Shown one piece after another: positions 1 through 7,481 of a DNA stretch of 23,866 nt. The stretch covers positions 1 to 23,866 of the forward strand of contig JAVBOD010000017.1 of assembly GCA_031551045.1 (NCBI GenBank), written 5' to 3'. The number at the start of each line of letters is the position of its first letter. Position 1 is the stretch's first letter. The notes below the pieces were generated by a model. The model was not told where the DNA came from, ran no database searches, and saw only the letters and a list, made by a program, of their open reading frames with translations. The stretch comes from JAVBOD01 sp031551045. GTDB lineage: Bacteria > Bacteroidota > Bacteroidia > Bacteroidales > UBA932. Position numbers and translations under genes: made by a program.

Positions 1-112
1 GCACCCTTGCGCCGGTCGCCGACAGGTATTGCTACCCTCGCTGCCCCTCGACTTGCATGTGTTAAGCCTGCCGCTAGCGTTCATCCTGAGCCAGGATCAA
101 ACTCTTCATTGT
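1..112 (-). rRNA. rrs: 16S ribosomal RNA, 5' end (partial)
   Basis: Read on the minus strand, this is the start of a 16S rRNA: GAAGAGTTTGATCCTGGCTC (universal 27F site), then the GGATGAACGCTAGCGGCAGG and CTTAACACATGCAAGTCGAG blocks, then the V1 region. The gene continues beyond the left edge, so only about 112 nt are present. The 5' boundary at about 110-114 is inferred from the usual distance to the 27F site. The GATGAACGCTAGCGGCAGGC wording is typical of Bacteroidota. Confidence 0.97.
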
Positions 113-300
113 AAATAATTTTATTTATATGTTTAGCTTGTCCCGACCAATTCATACATAAGGTATGACGAGGTGTACAAAATTACACCTTTACCTATTA
201 CTCTTTGTTTCAGTTTGTCTCAATATTTTCAAAGAACTTTTAAAAAGCCCGTTTTTCTCAAACGGGCTGCAAAGGTAATCAGTTTTTTTAATGCTGCAAA
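113..300 (-). promoter_or_regulatory. rRNA operon promoter and leader
   Basis: On the minus strand a Bacteroidota-type promoter precedes the 16S gene: TTTG at 300-297, a 19-nt spacer, then TACCTTTG at 277-270, which matches the TAnnTTTG -7 element. The leader (about 150 nt) contains AGTTCTTTGAAA (238-227), resembling the boxA antitermination site of rRNA leaders. It also has two small perfect hairpins, AGGTGTA/TACACCT (171-177 with 184-190) and CATAC/GTATG (153-157 with 163-167). The sequence matches are seen directly; function is inferred from the position before rRNA. Confidence 0.6.
246..268 (-). other. Hairpin at the predicted rRNA transcription start
   Basis: A perfect 9-bp inverted repeat, AGCCCGTTT (246-254) with AAACGGGCT (260-268) and a 5-nt loop, begins 2 nt downstream of the -7 element. 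Read on the minus strand it is followed by a T-run (TTTTT), so it resembles an intrinsic terminator placed at the transcription start. It could form at the extreme 5' end of the transcript, act as a DNA palindrome, or belong to an earlier transcript arriving from the upstream gene. Confidence 0.5.
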
Positions 301-363
301 AATTTTTGCGATTATTTTGAAAGATTTTTTTAAACCCAACAAAATAAGGGCTTTCCGAAGTTG

Positions 364-1869
364 TTAAAAACGGAATCCCAACGTCAGAATGATTTTACTG
401 ATGAAAGTGTCGGTTTCAATTCGCTGCGAATTTGCTCCATATAGGGCATAGTTATACTTATAGGAAGGATTGAACGAATAAGTACCGTCTATAAAGAACC
501 CGCCCTTATTGGCATAGCCCAATCCTGCCGAGATAATATTCTGGTCGTAGTAAAATTCTTTATCCGGCGATTGGTAAAAGGCATAACCTCCGCGAACAGA
601 AACTTCGCCAAGGCGAACTTCCGCTCCTACACGTATGTTTGAGGTGTAGGATAAATCATCACGCATCTTTTCGTTATCTTCTGCGAATTCATTACGGTAA
701 TCGCGTCCGTACATGCGGATCATCGAGTAATCCACCCCTTCGTAATCGACACTGAGCAACGCCACTTTTCCGAATGTGTAGGCAGCTCCTACGCCCCATT
801 TGAAAGGAGCGTTAATGCGGTAATCATATACATTAGTATATTCATCGCCAAAGAAACGTCCATCGTCTAAAGTTTCTACCTCCGAGTTTATTTTATAGAA
901 CGATTCATCCGTCAGCCACATCCACGTGGGGGTGTGGATATAGGCGCCAAGGCGTAATCCGGCAAAAGGACGATAAATAGCTCCGAATTTCAAATTAACT
1001 CCGGCGCCCGACACATCGATTTGTGTTTGTTGTGTAAATGCGTGAAATCCAGAAGTGGCAAAATCAGTTGGATCTACGGCTGTTTCGGAATATGATTCAT
1101 ATTGAGAATAGAAGATGCCTTGCAGGCCTAAGGTCATACCAAAGTAAAACTTATCAGATACGTTTCCGCCGACGGTAAAAACATATTCACCTACGTTACC
1201 TACTACATCGCGATAATAGTTGTGATTAAGCGCTCCCATTTGAAAATAACCAAGGGCATCATGATCTTCTGTTGCTCCGATATATTCATAAGGGGGGCCG
1301 GACATCACGTCTATCAAGTAGGTATTATAAGCCAAGCTGGGCACGCTATATTGATCTTGTAAGATGTCGGGACTGACATCACCGGCATCTTCGGCTATAT
1401 AGCCCAGGACTGTAGCCGGGGAGGCGCTAGTTGATCGGCCTTGTCCTGAAAAGCGTCCCGTAAAATTCGCTAATTTGTTGTATCCAACGCCATAATTGAA
1501 ACTTACCAAGCCTTTGCTTTGTCCCGTATTATAGACGCCCACAAAACCCATGTTGCCGAATCCAAAACGCCCGCGGCTGTCTTTTGCCGTATTGCCTAAA
1601 TAGCTTGCTTCTGTAGAGGTAATGGTCACGGTTGGTGTAAATGTCCATTCAAAATTCCTGTACACACCGATGCCTGCCGGATTAATGCTCAGCGAAGAAA
1701 AATCGCCGCCAAGTGCGGCAAATGCACCGCCCATGGCTTGAAAGCGGGCTGTGCCTTCGTATATGTTTTGCGAAAAACGTACGGCGTCGTCGATTGTCTG
1801 TGCGTTTGCCGCTCCTGTACTGAACAATAGTGCAAGAGAAGCTACCATCCATTTATAGTTGTTTTTCAT
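364..1869 (-). CDS. FadL/OMPP1-like outer-membrane beta-barrel protein
   Basis: 501 aa. A Sec signal peptide ends at about residue 23 (ANA|QT). The mature N-terminus (RFQAMGGAFAALGGDFSSLSINPAGIGVY) resembles the hatch region of the FadL/OMPP1/TodX outer-membrane transporter superfamily, with the NPAG motif typical of that group. The rest alternates aromatic and glycine residues as in beta-strands and ends in LTLGFRF, a terminal aromatic consistent with BAM-dependent insertion. Bacteroidales homologues are often annotated as putative hemin receptors without direct proof; a hydrophobic substrate is equally possible. It lies downstream of the Ser-rich lipoprotein gene, with a hairpin between them and no clear promoter of its own, so readthrough may express it. 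The rRNA promoter follows immediately. The family call is good; the substrate is unknown. Confidence 0.8.
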   Translation of the reverse strand: MKNNYKWMVASLALLFSTGAANAQTIDDAVRFSQNIYEGTARFQAMGGAFAALGGDFSSLSINPAGIGVYRNFEWTFTPTVTITSTEASYLGNTAKDSRGRFGFGNMGFVGVYNTGQSKGLVSFNYGVGYNKLANFTGRFSGQGRSTSASPATVLGYIAEDAGDVSPDILQDQYSVPSLAYNTYLIDVMSGPPYEYIGATEDHDALGYFQMGALNHNYYRDVVGNVGEYVFTVGGNVSDKFYFGMTLGLQGIFYSQYESYSETAVDPTDFATSGFHAFTQQTQIDVSGAGVNLKFGAIYRPFAGLRLGAYIHTPTWMWLTDESFYKINSEVETLDDGRFFGDEYTNVYDYRINAPFKWGVGAAYTFGKVALLSVDYEGVDYSMIRMYGRDYRNEFAEDNEKMRDDLSYTSNIRVGAEVRLGEVSVRGGYAFYQSPDKEFYYDQNIISAGLGYANKGGFFIDGTYSFNPSYKYNYALYGANSQRIETDTFISKIILTLGFRF

Positions 1870-1908
1870 GATTGTTTCTTTATTTGTTTCTGCTGTTTAT
1901 TTTATATA

Positions 1909-1936
1909 AACCCTAACAGCGATTGCTGTTAGGGTT
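1909..1936 (-). terminator. Perfect hairpin after the Ser-rich lipoprotein gene
   Basis: AACCCTAACAGC (1909-1920) pairs perfectly with GCTGTTAGGGTT (1925-1936) around a GATT loop. In the minus direction it is followed by TTTATATAAAAT, a weak U-tract, so termination may be partial. It lies 40 nt after the stop at 1976 and 40 nt before the next start at 1869. Confidence 0.55.
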
Positions 1937-1975
1937 ATCAAAATTGCCTAAATGTTGTGCAAATGCTTGTTATAT

Positions 1976-3394
1976 TTATCTTCTGCGTGACGAACTCGAA
2001 CTGCTGCCGGATGAACTGCTGCCCGACGAGCGGCTACTGCTGCTGCCGCTGCTGTAGCTTCCTGATGAGCGGCTACTATTGTTGCTTCCGCTGCTGTAGG
2101 AACTCGACGATGATGAATTGCTGCTACGGGAGTAAGACGAATTGTCGTTACTGCTCGAATTGCGGCTTGACGAGTTGCTCGGCGGCGTGTAGCTACTACC
2201 CGACGACGTACTGCGGCGTGATACGGAACTGCTACCGCTATTATTCGCCGGTAGCGACGAGCGGCTTGAACTGTTGCCTATCGAACTTCTGCTACTGCCC
2301 GGCCTTGATTCGGTCGTACTGGTAGGAGCGTTGTACGTAGGATCGCTACGGCGGTAAGTCGTCGAGCGACTGCTATTCATTGATCCACTGTTGTTTCTAT
2401 TGACGCTCGATGAATTATCGTAGCGTGTAGAAGCTTGCGTATTGCCCGTCGAGGTCGTGTTGCGGCGGTAAGTGGAGTTGTTGGCATCCATATTGCTCCG
2501 CGACGATTGTGCCGGACGGGTTTCCGTTATGCGTGAATTACCGGGAGTAGCGGCTGTTGAACCACGGCGTGTAGTTGAGTTGATACTGCTATTCCCACGG
2601 GTAGAGGCGTTCGCTGCCGATGTCCGCCCGCCCGAAATGGCCGGTCGTATATCGGCTGTATTACGGCGTGAAGAGGAATTTTGGCTGCGTACATTACTAT
2701 AATGATCGCCTCTTCTGCTGTCGCGCGGTGCCGTAGCGGCTATCCCTGAAGAAGTACGGCGCCCGTAGCGTGTATTATTGGCATAATACGATGGATAGTA
2801 ATGATTGTGATACGGATAATAGCCATGATAGTAGTGAGGGCTGTAATATCCGTAATAACCATAGTAAGAGGGGCCATACCACGGAGTGTACCATGCATCC
2901 CAATACCATGGCGAGTACCATGAAGAATAGTAGTACGGCCTGTAGTACCACGGCCTGTAATAACCATAGTAATAGGGGCTACCCCAATAATACCAAGGAT
3001 CATAGGTGTTGTATCCGTAATTAATATTTACGCTGATAGTATAGCGTGGGTCATCGAACATTTGCAAGCGGCGTTCGTACGAATCGTCTTCGTCAATTAC
3101 CACATAGCTTTTGTCCGGTTCCGCATCGATGGTTACCGAGCGGGTTTCGCCGTCAACATAAAGTGTTTCGGGTTGTGCCGATTGATTCCGGCTATAATTG
3201 GTAGCAACTGCGTTATTTGTTTTCTCTTTCAACTGTTGAAGTTTTGGGTCATCAGTTTTGGCAACTACTACCACTTTGTCGGGATTGTAATAAATTCCGT
3301 CATCATACATAGACGTAGTCGCCTTTTGAGAAGAGGAGCATGCACCGAATAGAAGCGCCGGTAGCACTAAAAATATCCATAATCTTGTTTTCAT
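1976..3394 (-). CDS. Tyr/Trp- and Ser-rich low-complexity lipoprotein
   Basis: 472 aa; I do not recognise the family. A lipoprotein signal peptide is clear: a hydrophobic stretch ending in LFGAC with the acylated cysteine at residue 19. Residues about 20-120 look folded and contain VVVVAKTDDPK and YVVIDEDD. Residues about 123-205 are dominated by Tyr, Trp, Pro and His (for example YYWGSPYYYGYYRPWYYRPY). From about 210 to the end the protein is Ser/Asn/Arg/Thr-rich and finishes in a serine run and three arginines. The start is supported by a strong Shine-Dalgarno, AAAGGAGGA, 6 nt upstream of the ATG, which is unusual in Bacteroidota. The most likely location is membrane-anchored in the periplasm or at the cell surface. 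The tail is probably disordered. Function unknown. Confidence 0.75.
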   Translation of the reverse strand: MKTRLWIFLVLPALLFGACSSSQKATTSMYDDGIYYNPDKVVVVAKTDDPKLQQLKEKTNNAVATNYSRNQSAQPETLYVDGETRSVTIDAEPDKSYVVIDEDDSYERRLQMFDDPRYTISVNINYGYNTYDPWYYWGSPYYYGYYRPWYYRPYYYSSWYSPWYWDAWYTPWYGPSYYGYYGYYSPHYYHGYYPYHNHYYPSYYANNTRYGRRTSSGIAATAPRDSRRGDHYSNVRSQNSSSRRNTADIRPAISGGRTSAANASTRGNSSINSTTRRGSTAATPGNSRITETRPAQSSRSNMDANNSTYRRNTTSTGNTQASTRYDNSSSVNRNNSGSMNSSRSTTYRRSDPTYNAPTSTTESRPGSSRSSIGNSSSRSSLPANNSGSSSVSRRSTSSGSSYTPPSNSSSRNSSSNDNSSYSRSSNSSSSSSYSSGSNNSSRSSGSYSSGSSSSRSSGSSSSGSSSSSSRRR

Positions 3395-3670
3395 AACTCT
3401 TCCTCCTTTGGTTTATTTGTTATTTCTATCTATTTTTGCGTTTTTAAATTTTAAAAATTAAATTCTCTTTATTAATTAGATGCATTATAGGGACAAAACG
3501 TTGCATGCAAGTTGCTTATTTTTTTATTATTTTTATCAAGTATCCCTATTCCAGCATTTTAAATTGATAGTTGAAAATTAGTTTTGTTTTCAATAACATT
3601 CAAATATACACTTTATTTTTGAAAATAAATAAAATTTCAAAGTTTTGTGTTTTAATATTAAAACGATTAT
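3395..3670. promoter_or_regulatory. Divergent intergenic region, lipoprotein gene / proS
   Basis: This AT-rich 276-bp gap separates two divergent genes. It holds the strong Shine-Dalgarno of the left gene (3401-3409), a 10-bp palindrome TTGCATGCAA (3501-3510), and two -7-like boxes only 5 bp apart: TATATTTG on minus (3608-3601) and TATTTTTG on plus (3614-3621). Neither has a well-spaced TTTG at -33, so both promoter calls are tentative. Confidence 0.4.
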
Positions 3671-5143
3671 ATGGCAAAAGAAGTTACAAGCAGGGAAGAA
3701 AATTATTCACAATGGTATAATAATCTGGTAATTAAAGCCGATTTGGCCGAAAATTCGGCCGTGCGGGGCTGTATGGTGATAAAGCCTTATGGCTATGCTA
3801 TTTGGGAAAAAATTCAAGCGCAATTAGATAAAATGTTTAAGGAAACGGGGCATGTGAATGCTTACTTTCCGTTATTCATCCCGAAATCGTTTTTGAGCAA
3901 GGAAGCCGAGCATGTAGAAGGTTTTGCTAAAGAATGCGCGGTGGTAACGCATCACCGCTTGATGCAGGACCCCGCCGGAAAGGGCTTGGTGGTTGATCCG
4001 GAAGCGAAACTGGAAGAAGAATTAATTGTGCGCCCTACGTCCGAAACGATTATTTGGAACACCTATAAAAATTGGATTACCTCGTACCGCGATTTGCCGA
4101 TTTTGTGCAACCAATGGGCCAATGTAGTACGTTGGGAAATGCGTACGCGCCTGTTTTTGCGCACGGCAGAATTTTTGTGGCAGGAAGGCCACACGGCGCA
4201 TGCTACGCGGCAAGAAGCTGTTGAAGAAGCCAATCAAATGGTGAATGTATATGCGGCCTTTGCCCGCGAATGGCTGGCGGTGCCGGTTTTGGTGGGACAA
4301 AAAACAGCCAGCGAACGTTTTGCCGGAGCCGAAGATACGCTTTGTATCGAAGCAATGATGCAGGACGGGAAGGCCTTGCAAGCAGGCACTTCGCACTTCC
4401 TCGGACAGAATTTTGCCAAAGCGTTCGAGGTGCAGTTTGCCGGAAAAGACGGAAAACTCGACTATGTGTGGGCTACTTCGTGGGGTGTTTCCACGCGTTT
4501 GATGGGTGCGCTCATCATGGCGCACAGCGACGATAACGGACTGGTGTTGCCTCCGAAATTAGCGCCGATTCAGGTGGTGATGGTGCCTATTTACAAAGGC
4601 GAAGAAGAATTGAACATCCTCACGGAGCGCATGCGTGAAATGAAAAAAGCGTTGGAAGCAAAAGGCATCAGCGTGAAGATTGACGACCGCGACAATGTGC
4701 GTTCCGGTTTTAAATTTGCCGAATGGGAATTGAAAGGCGTGCCGGTGCGCTTGGCCATCGGGCCGCGCGATATGCAGAACAACACCGTAGAATTGGCGCG
4801 CCGCGATACGTTGGAAAAACAGTCATTATCGCAAGACGGTATGGCCGATTACGTAGAGAACTTGTTGTCAGAAATACAAACGAATATTTACCAGAAAGCA
4901 TTGACATTCCGCGAAGCAAATACGTTTAAAATCGACAGTTACGACGAGTTTAAGAAACGTATCGAAGAGGGCGGATTTTTCCTCTGCCACTGGGACGGGA
5001 CGGCTGAAACGGAAGAGAAAATAAAAGAAGAAACGAAAGCGACGATTCGTTGTATTTTGTTTGACGGAGAACAAGAAGAAGGAAAGTGTATGGTAACTGG
5101 CAAGCCTTCAAAACAACGCGTGGTATTTGCAAGAGCGTATTAA
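3671..5143 (+). CDS. proS: Prolyl-tRNA synthetase (archaeal/eukaryote-like type)
   Basis: 490 aa. Class II aminoacyl-tRNA synthetase that charges tRNA-Pro in the cytoplasm. The protein starts in the KEVTSREENYSQWYNNLVIK block and has the motif 2 region RWEMRTRLFLRTAEFLWQEG (about residues 155-175) with HTAHAT following. An anticodon-binding domain comes next (IQVVMVPIYKG onward, including VRLAIGPRD). The C-terminal zinc-ribbon-like domain (LCHWDG...CILF...KCMVTGKPS) ends in the conserved ARAY, whose terminal tyrosine reaches the active site in this subgroup. The length and lack of an editing insertion identify the short ProS type usual in Bacteroidota. A gene of unknown function follows 21 nt later, probably in the same transcript. 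Confidence 0.97.
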   Translation: MAKEVTSREENYSQWYNNLVIKADLAENSAVRGCMVIKPYGYAIWEKIQAQLDKMFKETGHVNAYFPLFIPKSFLSKEAEHVEGFAKECAVVTHHRLMQDPAGKGLVVDPEAKLEEELIVRPTSETIIWNTYKNWITSYRDLPILCNQWANVVRWEMRTRLFLRTAEFLWQEGHTAHATRQEAVEEANQMVNVYAAFAREWLAVPVLVGQKTASERFAGAEDTLCIEAMMQDGKALQAGTSHFLGQNFAKAFEVQFAGKDGKLDYVWATSWGVSTRLMGALIMAHSDDNGLVLPPKLAPIQVVMVPIYKGEEELNILTERMREMKKALEAKGISVKIDDRDNVRSGFKFAEWELKGVPVRLAIGPRDMQNNTVELARRDTLEKQSLSQDGMADYVENLLSEIQTNIYQKALTFREANTFKIDSYDEFKKRIEEGGFFLCHWDGTAETEEKIKEETKATIRCILFDGEQEEGKCMVTGKPSKQRVVFARAY

Positions 5144-5164
5144 TAAAAATCAAAAAATAAAAAC

Positions 5165-5872
5165 ATGGATACGGAAACCCCGTCGCGCGAAGCGATACTG
5201 AAAAGCTTAACGGAAAAATCGCAAATCAAACAAAAGGTGTATGATTCTACCTTGGAAGTTTTTAATTTGCTGAAAGAAGTGCTCAACGAATTGAGCAACG
5301 ACATGAACGACTTGATGCCCGATGGTTCAGACCGTCGTATCCGTATGGAATACCGCGACCGTGGGAAGTTTGAAGCGGAACTGAAAGTGGCCGGCGATAT
5401 TCTTATTTTCAGCATGCACTCCAATGTTTTTCAATTCGACCGCGACCATTTGATTTGGAAAACAAGCTATGCACAACAAACCCCGAACAATACTTATTGC
5501 GGTGTCATCAGTATCTATAATTTTCTTTCGGATTCGTTTAAATACAATCGCATAGAAGACTTGGGCTATATGATTGGCCGGCTTTTTGTAAATAAAGATA
5601 AATATTTCTTTGTAGAAGGAAAACGGCAAATGGGTTTCCGTTATCACAGTTTCGGCGAGAAGGGCATCACGCGCGAAGACCTCGCCAACATGGTGCAAAC
5701 AGCCATTTTGTATGCCATTGAATTCGATTTGCTGGTGCCGCCCTACGATGTCGTGAAGATGGCTACCGTAGAACAAATGAATACGAAAATTGAAAGTGCT
5801 AAATTGCAAACCGGCAAACGACTGGGTTTTCGCTTCAACTCCGACGACGTGTTGAATCACGCGAACGAGTGA
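5165..5872 (+). CDS. Conserved-looking hypothetical protein downstream of proS
   Basis: 235 aa, family not recognised. There is no signal peptide or membrane segment, so it is probably cytoplasmic. The N-terminal 50 residues are charged and helical (SLTEKSQIKQKVYDSTLEVF), possibly coiled. The centre alternates beta-like segments, including the EYRDRGKFEAELKVAGDILI stretch, FSMHSNVFQFDRDHLIWKTS and FFVEGKRQMGFRYHSFG. The C-terminus is helical (LANMVQTAILYAIEFDLLVP), then charged. ATG at 5165 is the only reasonable start. It lies 21 nt after proS and likely shares its transcript. The reading frame is intact with an amino-acid composition like that of its neighbours, so it is a real gene, but nothing in the sequence gives a function. 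Confidence 0.75.
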   Translation: MDTETPSREAILKSLTEKSQIKQKVYDSTLEVFNLLKEVLNELSNDMNDLMPDGSDRRIRMEYRDRGKFEAELKVAGDILIFSMHSNVFQFDRDHLIWKTSYAQQTPNNTYCGVISIYNFLSDSFKYNRIEDLGYMIGRLFVNKDKYFFVEGKRQMGFRYHSFGEKGITREDLANMVQTAILYAIEFDLLVPPYDVVKMATVEQMNTKIESAKLQTGKRLGFRFNSDDVLNHANE

Positions 5873-5888
5873 GTTTAAAGAAAGATTT

Positions 5889-6008
5889 TTTGCACACAGA
5901 TGACACTGATAAGACCGATTTTCACAAATGGTGATTTTTTATCATCTATTGAGTCGTTATAATATCTGCACGAATCAGTAAAAATCTTGTGTCAGCAGTG
6001 TGCTATCA
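5889..6008. repeat. Degenerate CACAGATGACAC-type inverted intergenic repeat
   Basis: The left arm begins GCACACAGATGACACTGAT. The reverse complement of the right arm begins GCACACTGCTGACACAAGAT, so the element is an imperfect inverted repeat of about 120 bp between the proS-linked gene and tilS. The left arm words (CACAGATGACAC, GATTTTCACAAATG) are related to the ATCTGTG array at 18600-18692. Transcribed, it could fold into a long imperfect hairpin. Confidence 0.5.
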
Positions 6009-6027
6009 TACTTTTAATTAGAAATAA

Positions 6028-7368
6028 ATGCTGCGCCGTTTTATTTCATATTGCGAAAAAAATCACTTGCTGCAATCGTCTGATACCTTGCTGTTGGCTG
6101 TAAGCGGCGGAGTCGATTCCATGACGCTGGCGCATTTATTGTTGCAATGTAAATTGAAATTTGCCGTAGCGCATTGCAATTTTTCGTTGCGGGGCGCGGA
6201 AAGCGATGGCGATGCGGCATTTGTAGCACAATGGTGTAAGCAGCACAACATCCCGGTTCATATAACACAATTCGATACTCATCAATATGTTCGCGCGCAT
6301 AAACTATCGACACAAATGGCGGCGCGCGAATTGCGTTACGCTTGGTTTGAAGAGTTGTGTGCGCAACATCGTTACAACAAGATTGCCGTGGCGCATAATG
6401 CCAACGACAACACCGAAACATTCCTATTGAATTTTACACGGGGCGCCGGAATTAAAGGACTGTGCGGAATGCAGCCTGCGAAAGGAAACATTATTCGACC
6501 ACTCTTGTTTGCAACACGTGATGAGATTGTGCAATATGCACAAGCGCAGCAAATCGCTTTTCGTGAAGATTCGTCGAACAGTAAAACGGATTATGCCCGT
6601 AATCGTGTTCGTCACAATGTGATTCCTGAATTGGAAAAAATAAATCCGTCGTTTGTTACCACTTCGCAACACACCTTGCATTATCTTTCGCAGGCAGCGG
6701 GAATTATTGCCGAAGAAGGAAAGCGTGTTATGCCGGAAATTTGCACGACAAAAGGAAATGAATTGCATATTGCGATTGCCGCTTTGTTGAAAACAGCCGC
6801 GCCGGCATTTTGGCTACATGAAATTTTGCATGAATACGGCTTTTCGGGCGAATTGATACAAGATTTATTCGACACATTGGAAGGACAAGCCGGAAAACGC
6901 TTTTGCAGCGGCACGCATGTGGCGTTGAAAGACCGTGAAACGATTATTGTGTATAAGCGTTCGGAAGATGATAAAAACGAAATTTATTGGATTGACGCGG
7001 ACTGTACACCACTGGAACAGCCATTCAAACTGCATATCGAACGAAAAGAATATTCGCCCGATTTTATAATTCCGACAGATGCAAGCGTTGCCTGTTTGGA
7101 TGCAGCGCAATTGCAATTCCCTTTGCAATTGCGAATTTGGCGCGACGGTGATGCGTTTGTCCCTCTCGGGATGAAAGGCGAAAAAAAAGTAAGCGATTTT
7201 TTAATCGATAAAAAAGTGCCGCTGCACGAAAAACAGACACAATGGGTGTTACAATCCGGCGATGACATTGTGTGGCTGGTGGGACAACGGATTGACGAGC
7301 GTTATAAAATTACTTCACGGACAAAAAAACTTATGATTTTTTCTCTTGCAGGTTTGCAACAGATTTGA
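6028..7368 (+). CDS. tilS: tRNA(Ile)-lysidine synthase
   Basis: 446 aa. TilS uses ATP to attach lysine to cytidine 34 of the CAU-anticodon tRNA-Ile, converting it to an AUA reader. The N-terminal PP-loop motif SGGVDS is at residues 26-31. Family signatures follow: AVAHCNFSLRGAESDGDAAF, the VAHNANDNTETFLLNFTRG stretch (about residues 119-137), and RPLLFATRDEI. The C-terminal TilS domain is present (WRDGDAFVPLGMKGEKKVSDFLIDKKVP near residues 371-398). The length is normal. The stop codon TGA (7366-7368) lies inside the left arm of a perfect 33-nt palindrome, so the insertion may have set the last codons. The gene is separated from the upstream gene by a repeat. Confidence 0.96.
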   Translation: MLRRFISYCEKNHLLQSSDTLLLAVSGGVDSMTLAHLLLQCKLKFAVAHCNFSLRGAESDGDAAFVAQWCKQHNIPVHITQFDTHQYVRAHKLSTQMAARELRYAWFEELCAQHRYNKIAVAHNANDNTETFLLNFTRGAGIKGLCGMQPAKGNIIRPLLFATRDEIVQYAQAQQIAFREDSSNSKTDYARNRVRHNVIPELEKINPSFVTTSQHTLHYLSQAAGIIAEEGKRVMPEICTTKGNELHIAIAALLKTAAPAFWLHEILHEYGFSGELIQDLFDTLEGQAGKRFCSGTHVALKDRETIIVYKRSEDDKNEIYWIDADCTPLEQPFKLHIERKEYSPDFIIPTDASVACLDAAQLQFPLQLRIWRDGDAFVPLGMKGEKKVSDFLIDKKVPLHEKQTQWVLQSGDDIVWLVGQRIDERYKITSRTKKLMIFSLAGLQQI

Positions 7369-7393
7369 CAAATTTCTAAAATTTGTCAAATCT
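7361..7393. repeat. Perfect 33-nt palindrome, copy 1
   Basis: AGATTTGACAAATTT (7361-7375) pairs perfectly with AAATTTGTCAAATCT (7379-7393) around a CTA loop. An identical 33-nt copy lies at 11750-11782. This copy overlaps the 3' end of tilS and contains its stop codon. It could act as an mRNA 3'-end stabiliser or weak terminator; origin as a small dispersed element is inferred from the duplication. Confidence 0.85.
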
Positions 7394-7413
7394 AAAAATC
7401 CGAGCAGCGATTT

Positions 7414-7440
7414 GTCATTCTGAGCGAAGCGAAGAATCTC
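7414..7440. repeat. GAGCGAAGCGAAGAAT element, copy 1
   Basis: The sequence reads ATTCTGAGCGAAGCGAAGAAT with flanking GTC and CTC. It is an imperfect palindrome (ATTCT/AGAAT ends) of a type scattered in many bacterial genomes. A diverged copy is at 15097-15117, after mgsA. Confidence 0.6.
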
Positions 7441-7452
7441 AAAAATAAATCG

Positions 7453-7460
7453 TATATTTG
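7453..7460 (+). promoter_or_regulatory. Candidate gpsA -7 element
   Basis: TATATTTG matches the Bacteroidota -7 consensus TAnnTTTG and lies 21 nt before the gpsA ATG at 7482. No TTTG is found at the usual spacing upstream, so this is tentative. Its presence argues against a TTG start at 7458, which would fall inside the promoter. Confidence 0.4.
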
Positions 7461-7481
7461 TGTTCAACAAACAAAAGGATA

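Noticed and set aside
173..367. 64-aa plus ORF in the rRNA leader
   Set aside because: AT-rich, antisense to the rRNA promoter and leader, no similarity to a protein family.
1957..2325. Plus-strand ORF very rich in Cys and Ser, resembling a metallothionein-like peptide
   Set aside because: It is the antisense of the Ser-rich tail of the lipoprotein; AGC/TCG/AGT serine codons read backwards give Cys, Ala and Arg codons. It has no ribosome binding site or promoter.
2770..3024. Asn/Thr/Cys-rich ORF on plus
   Set aside because: Antisense shadow of the Tyr/Trp-rich block of the same lipoprotein.
4022..4525. 167-aa minus ORF inside proS
   Set aside because: Shadow of a highly conserved synthetase gene; no independent signals.
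7458..7481. TTG start extending gpsA by eight residues
   Set aside because: The extension overlaps a TATATTTG promoter box and lacks family similarity; ATG 7482 has an AAGGAT ribosome binding site.
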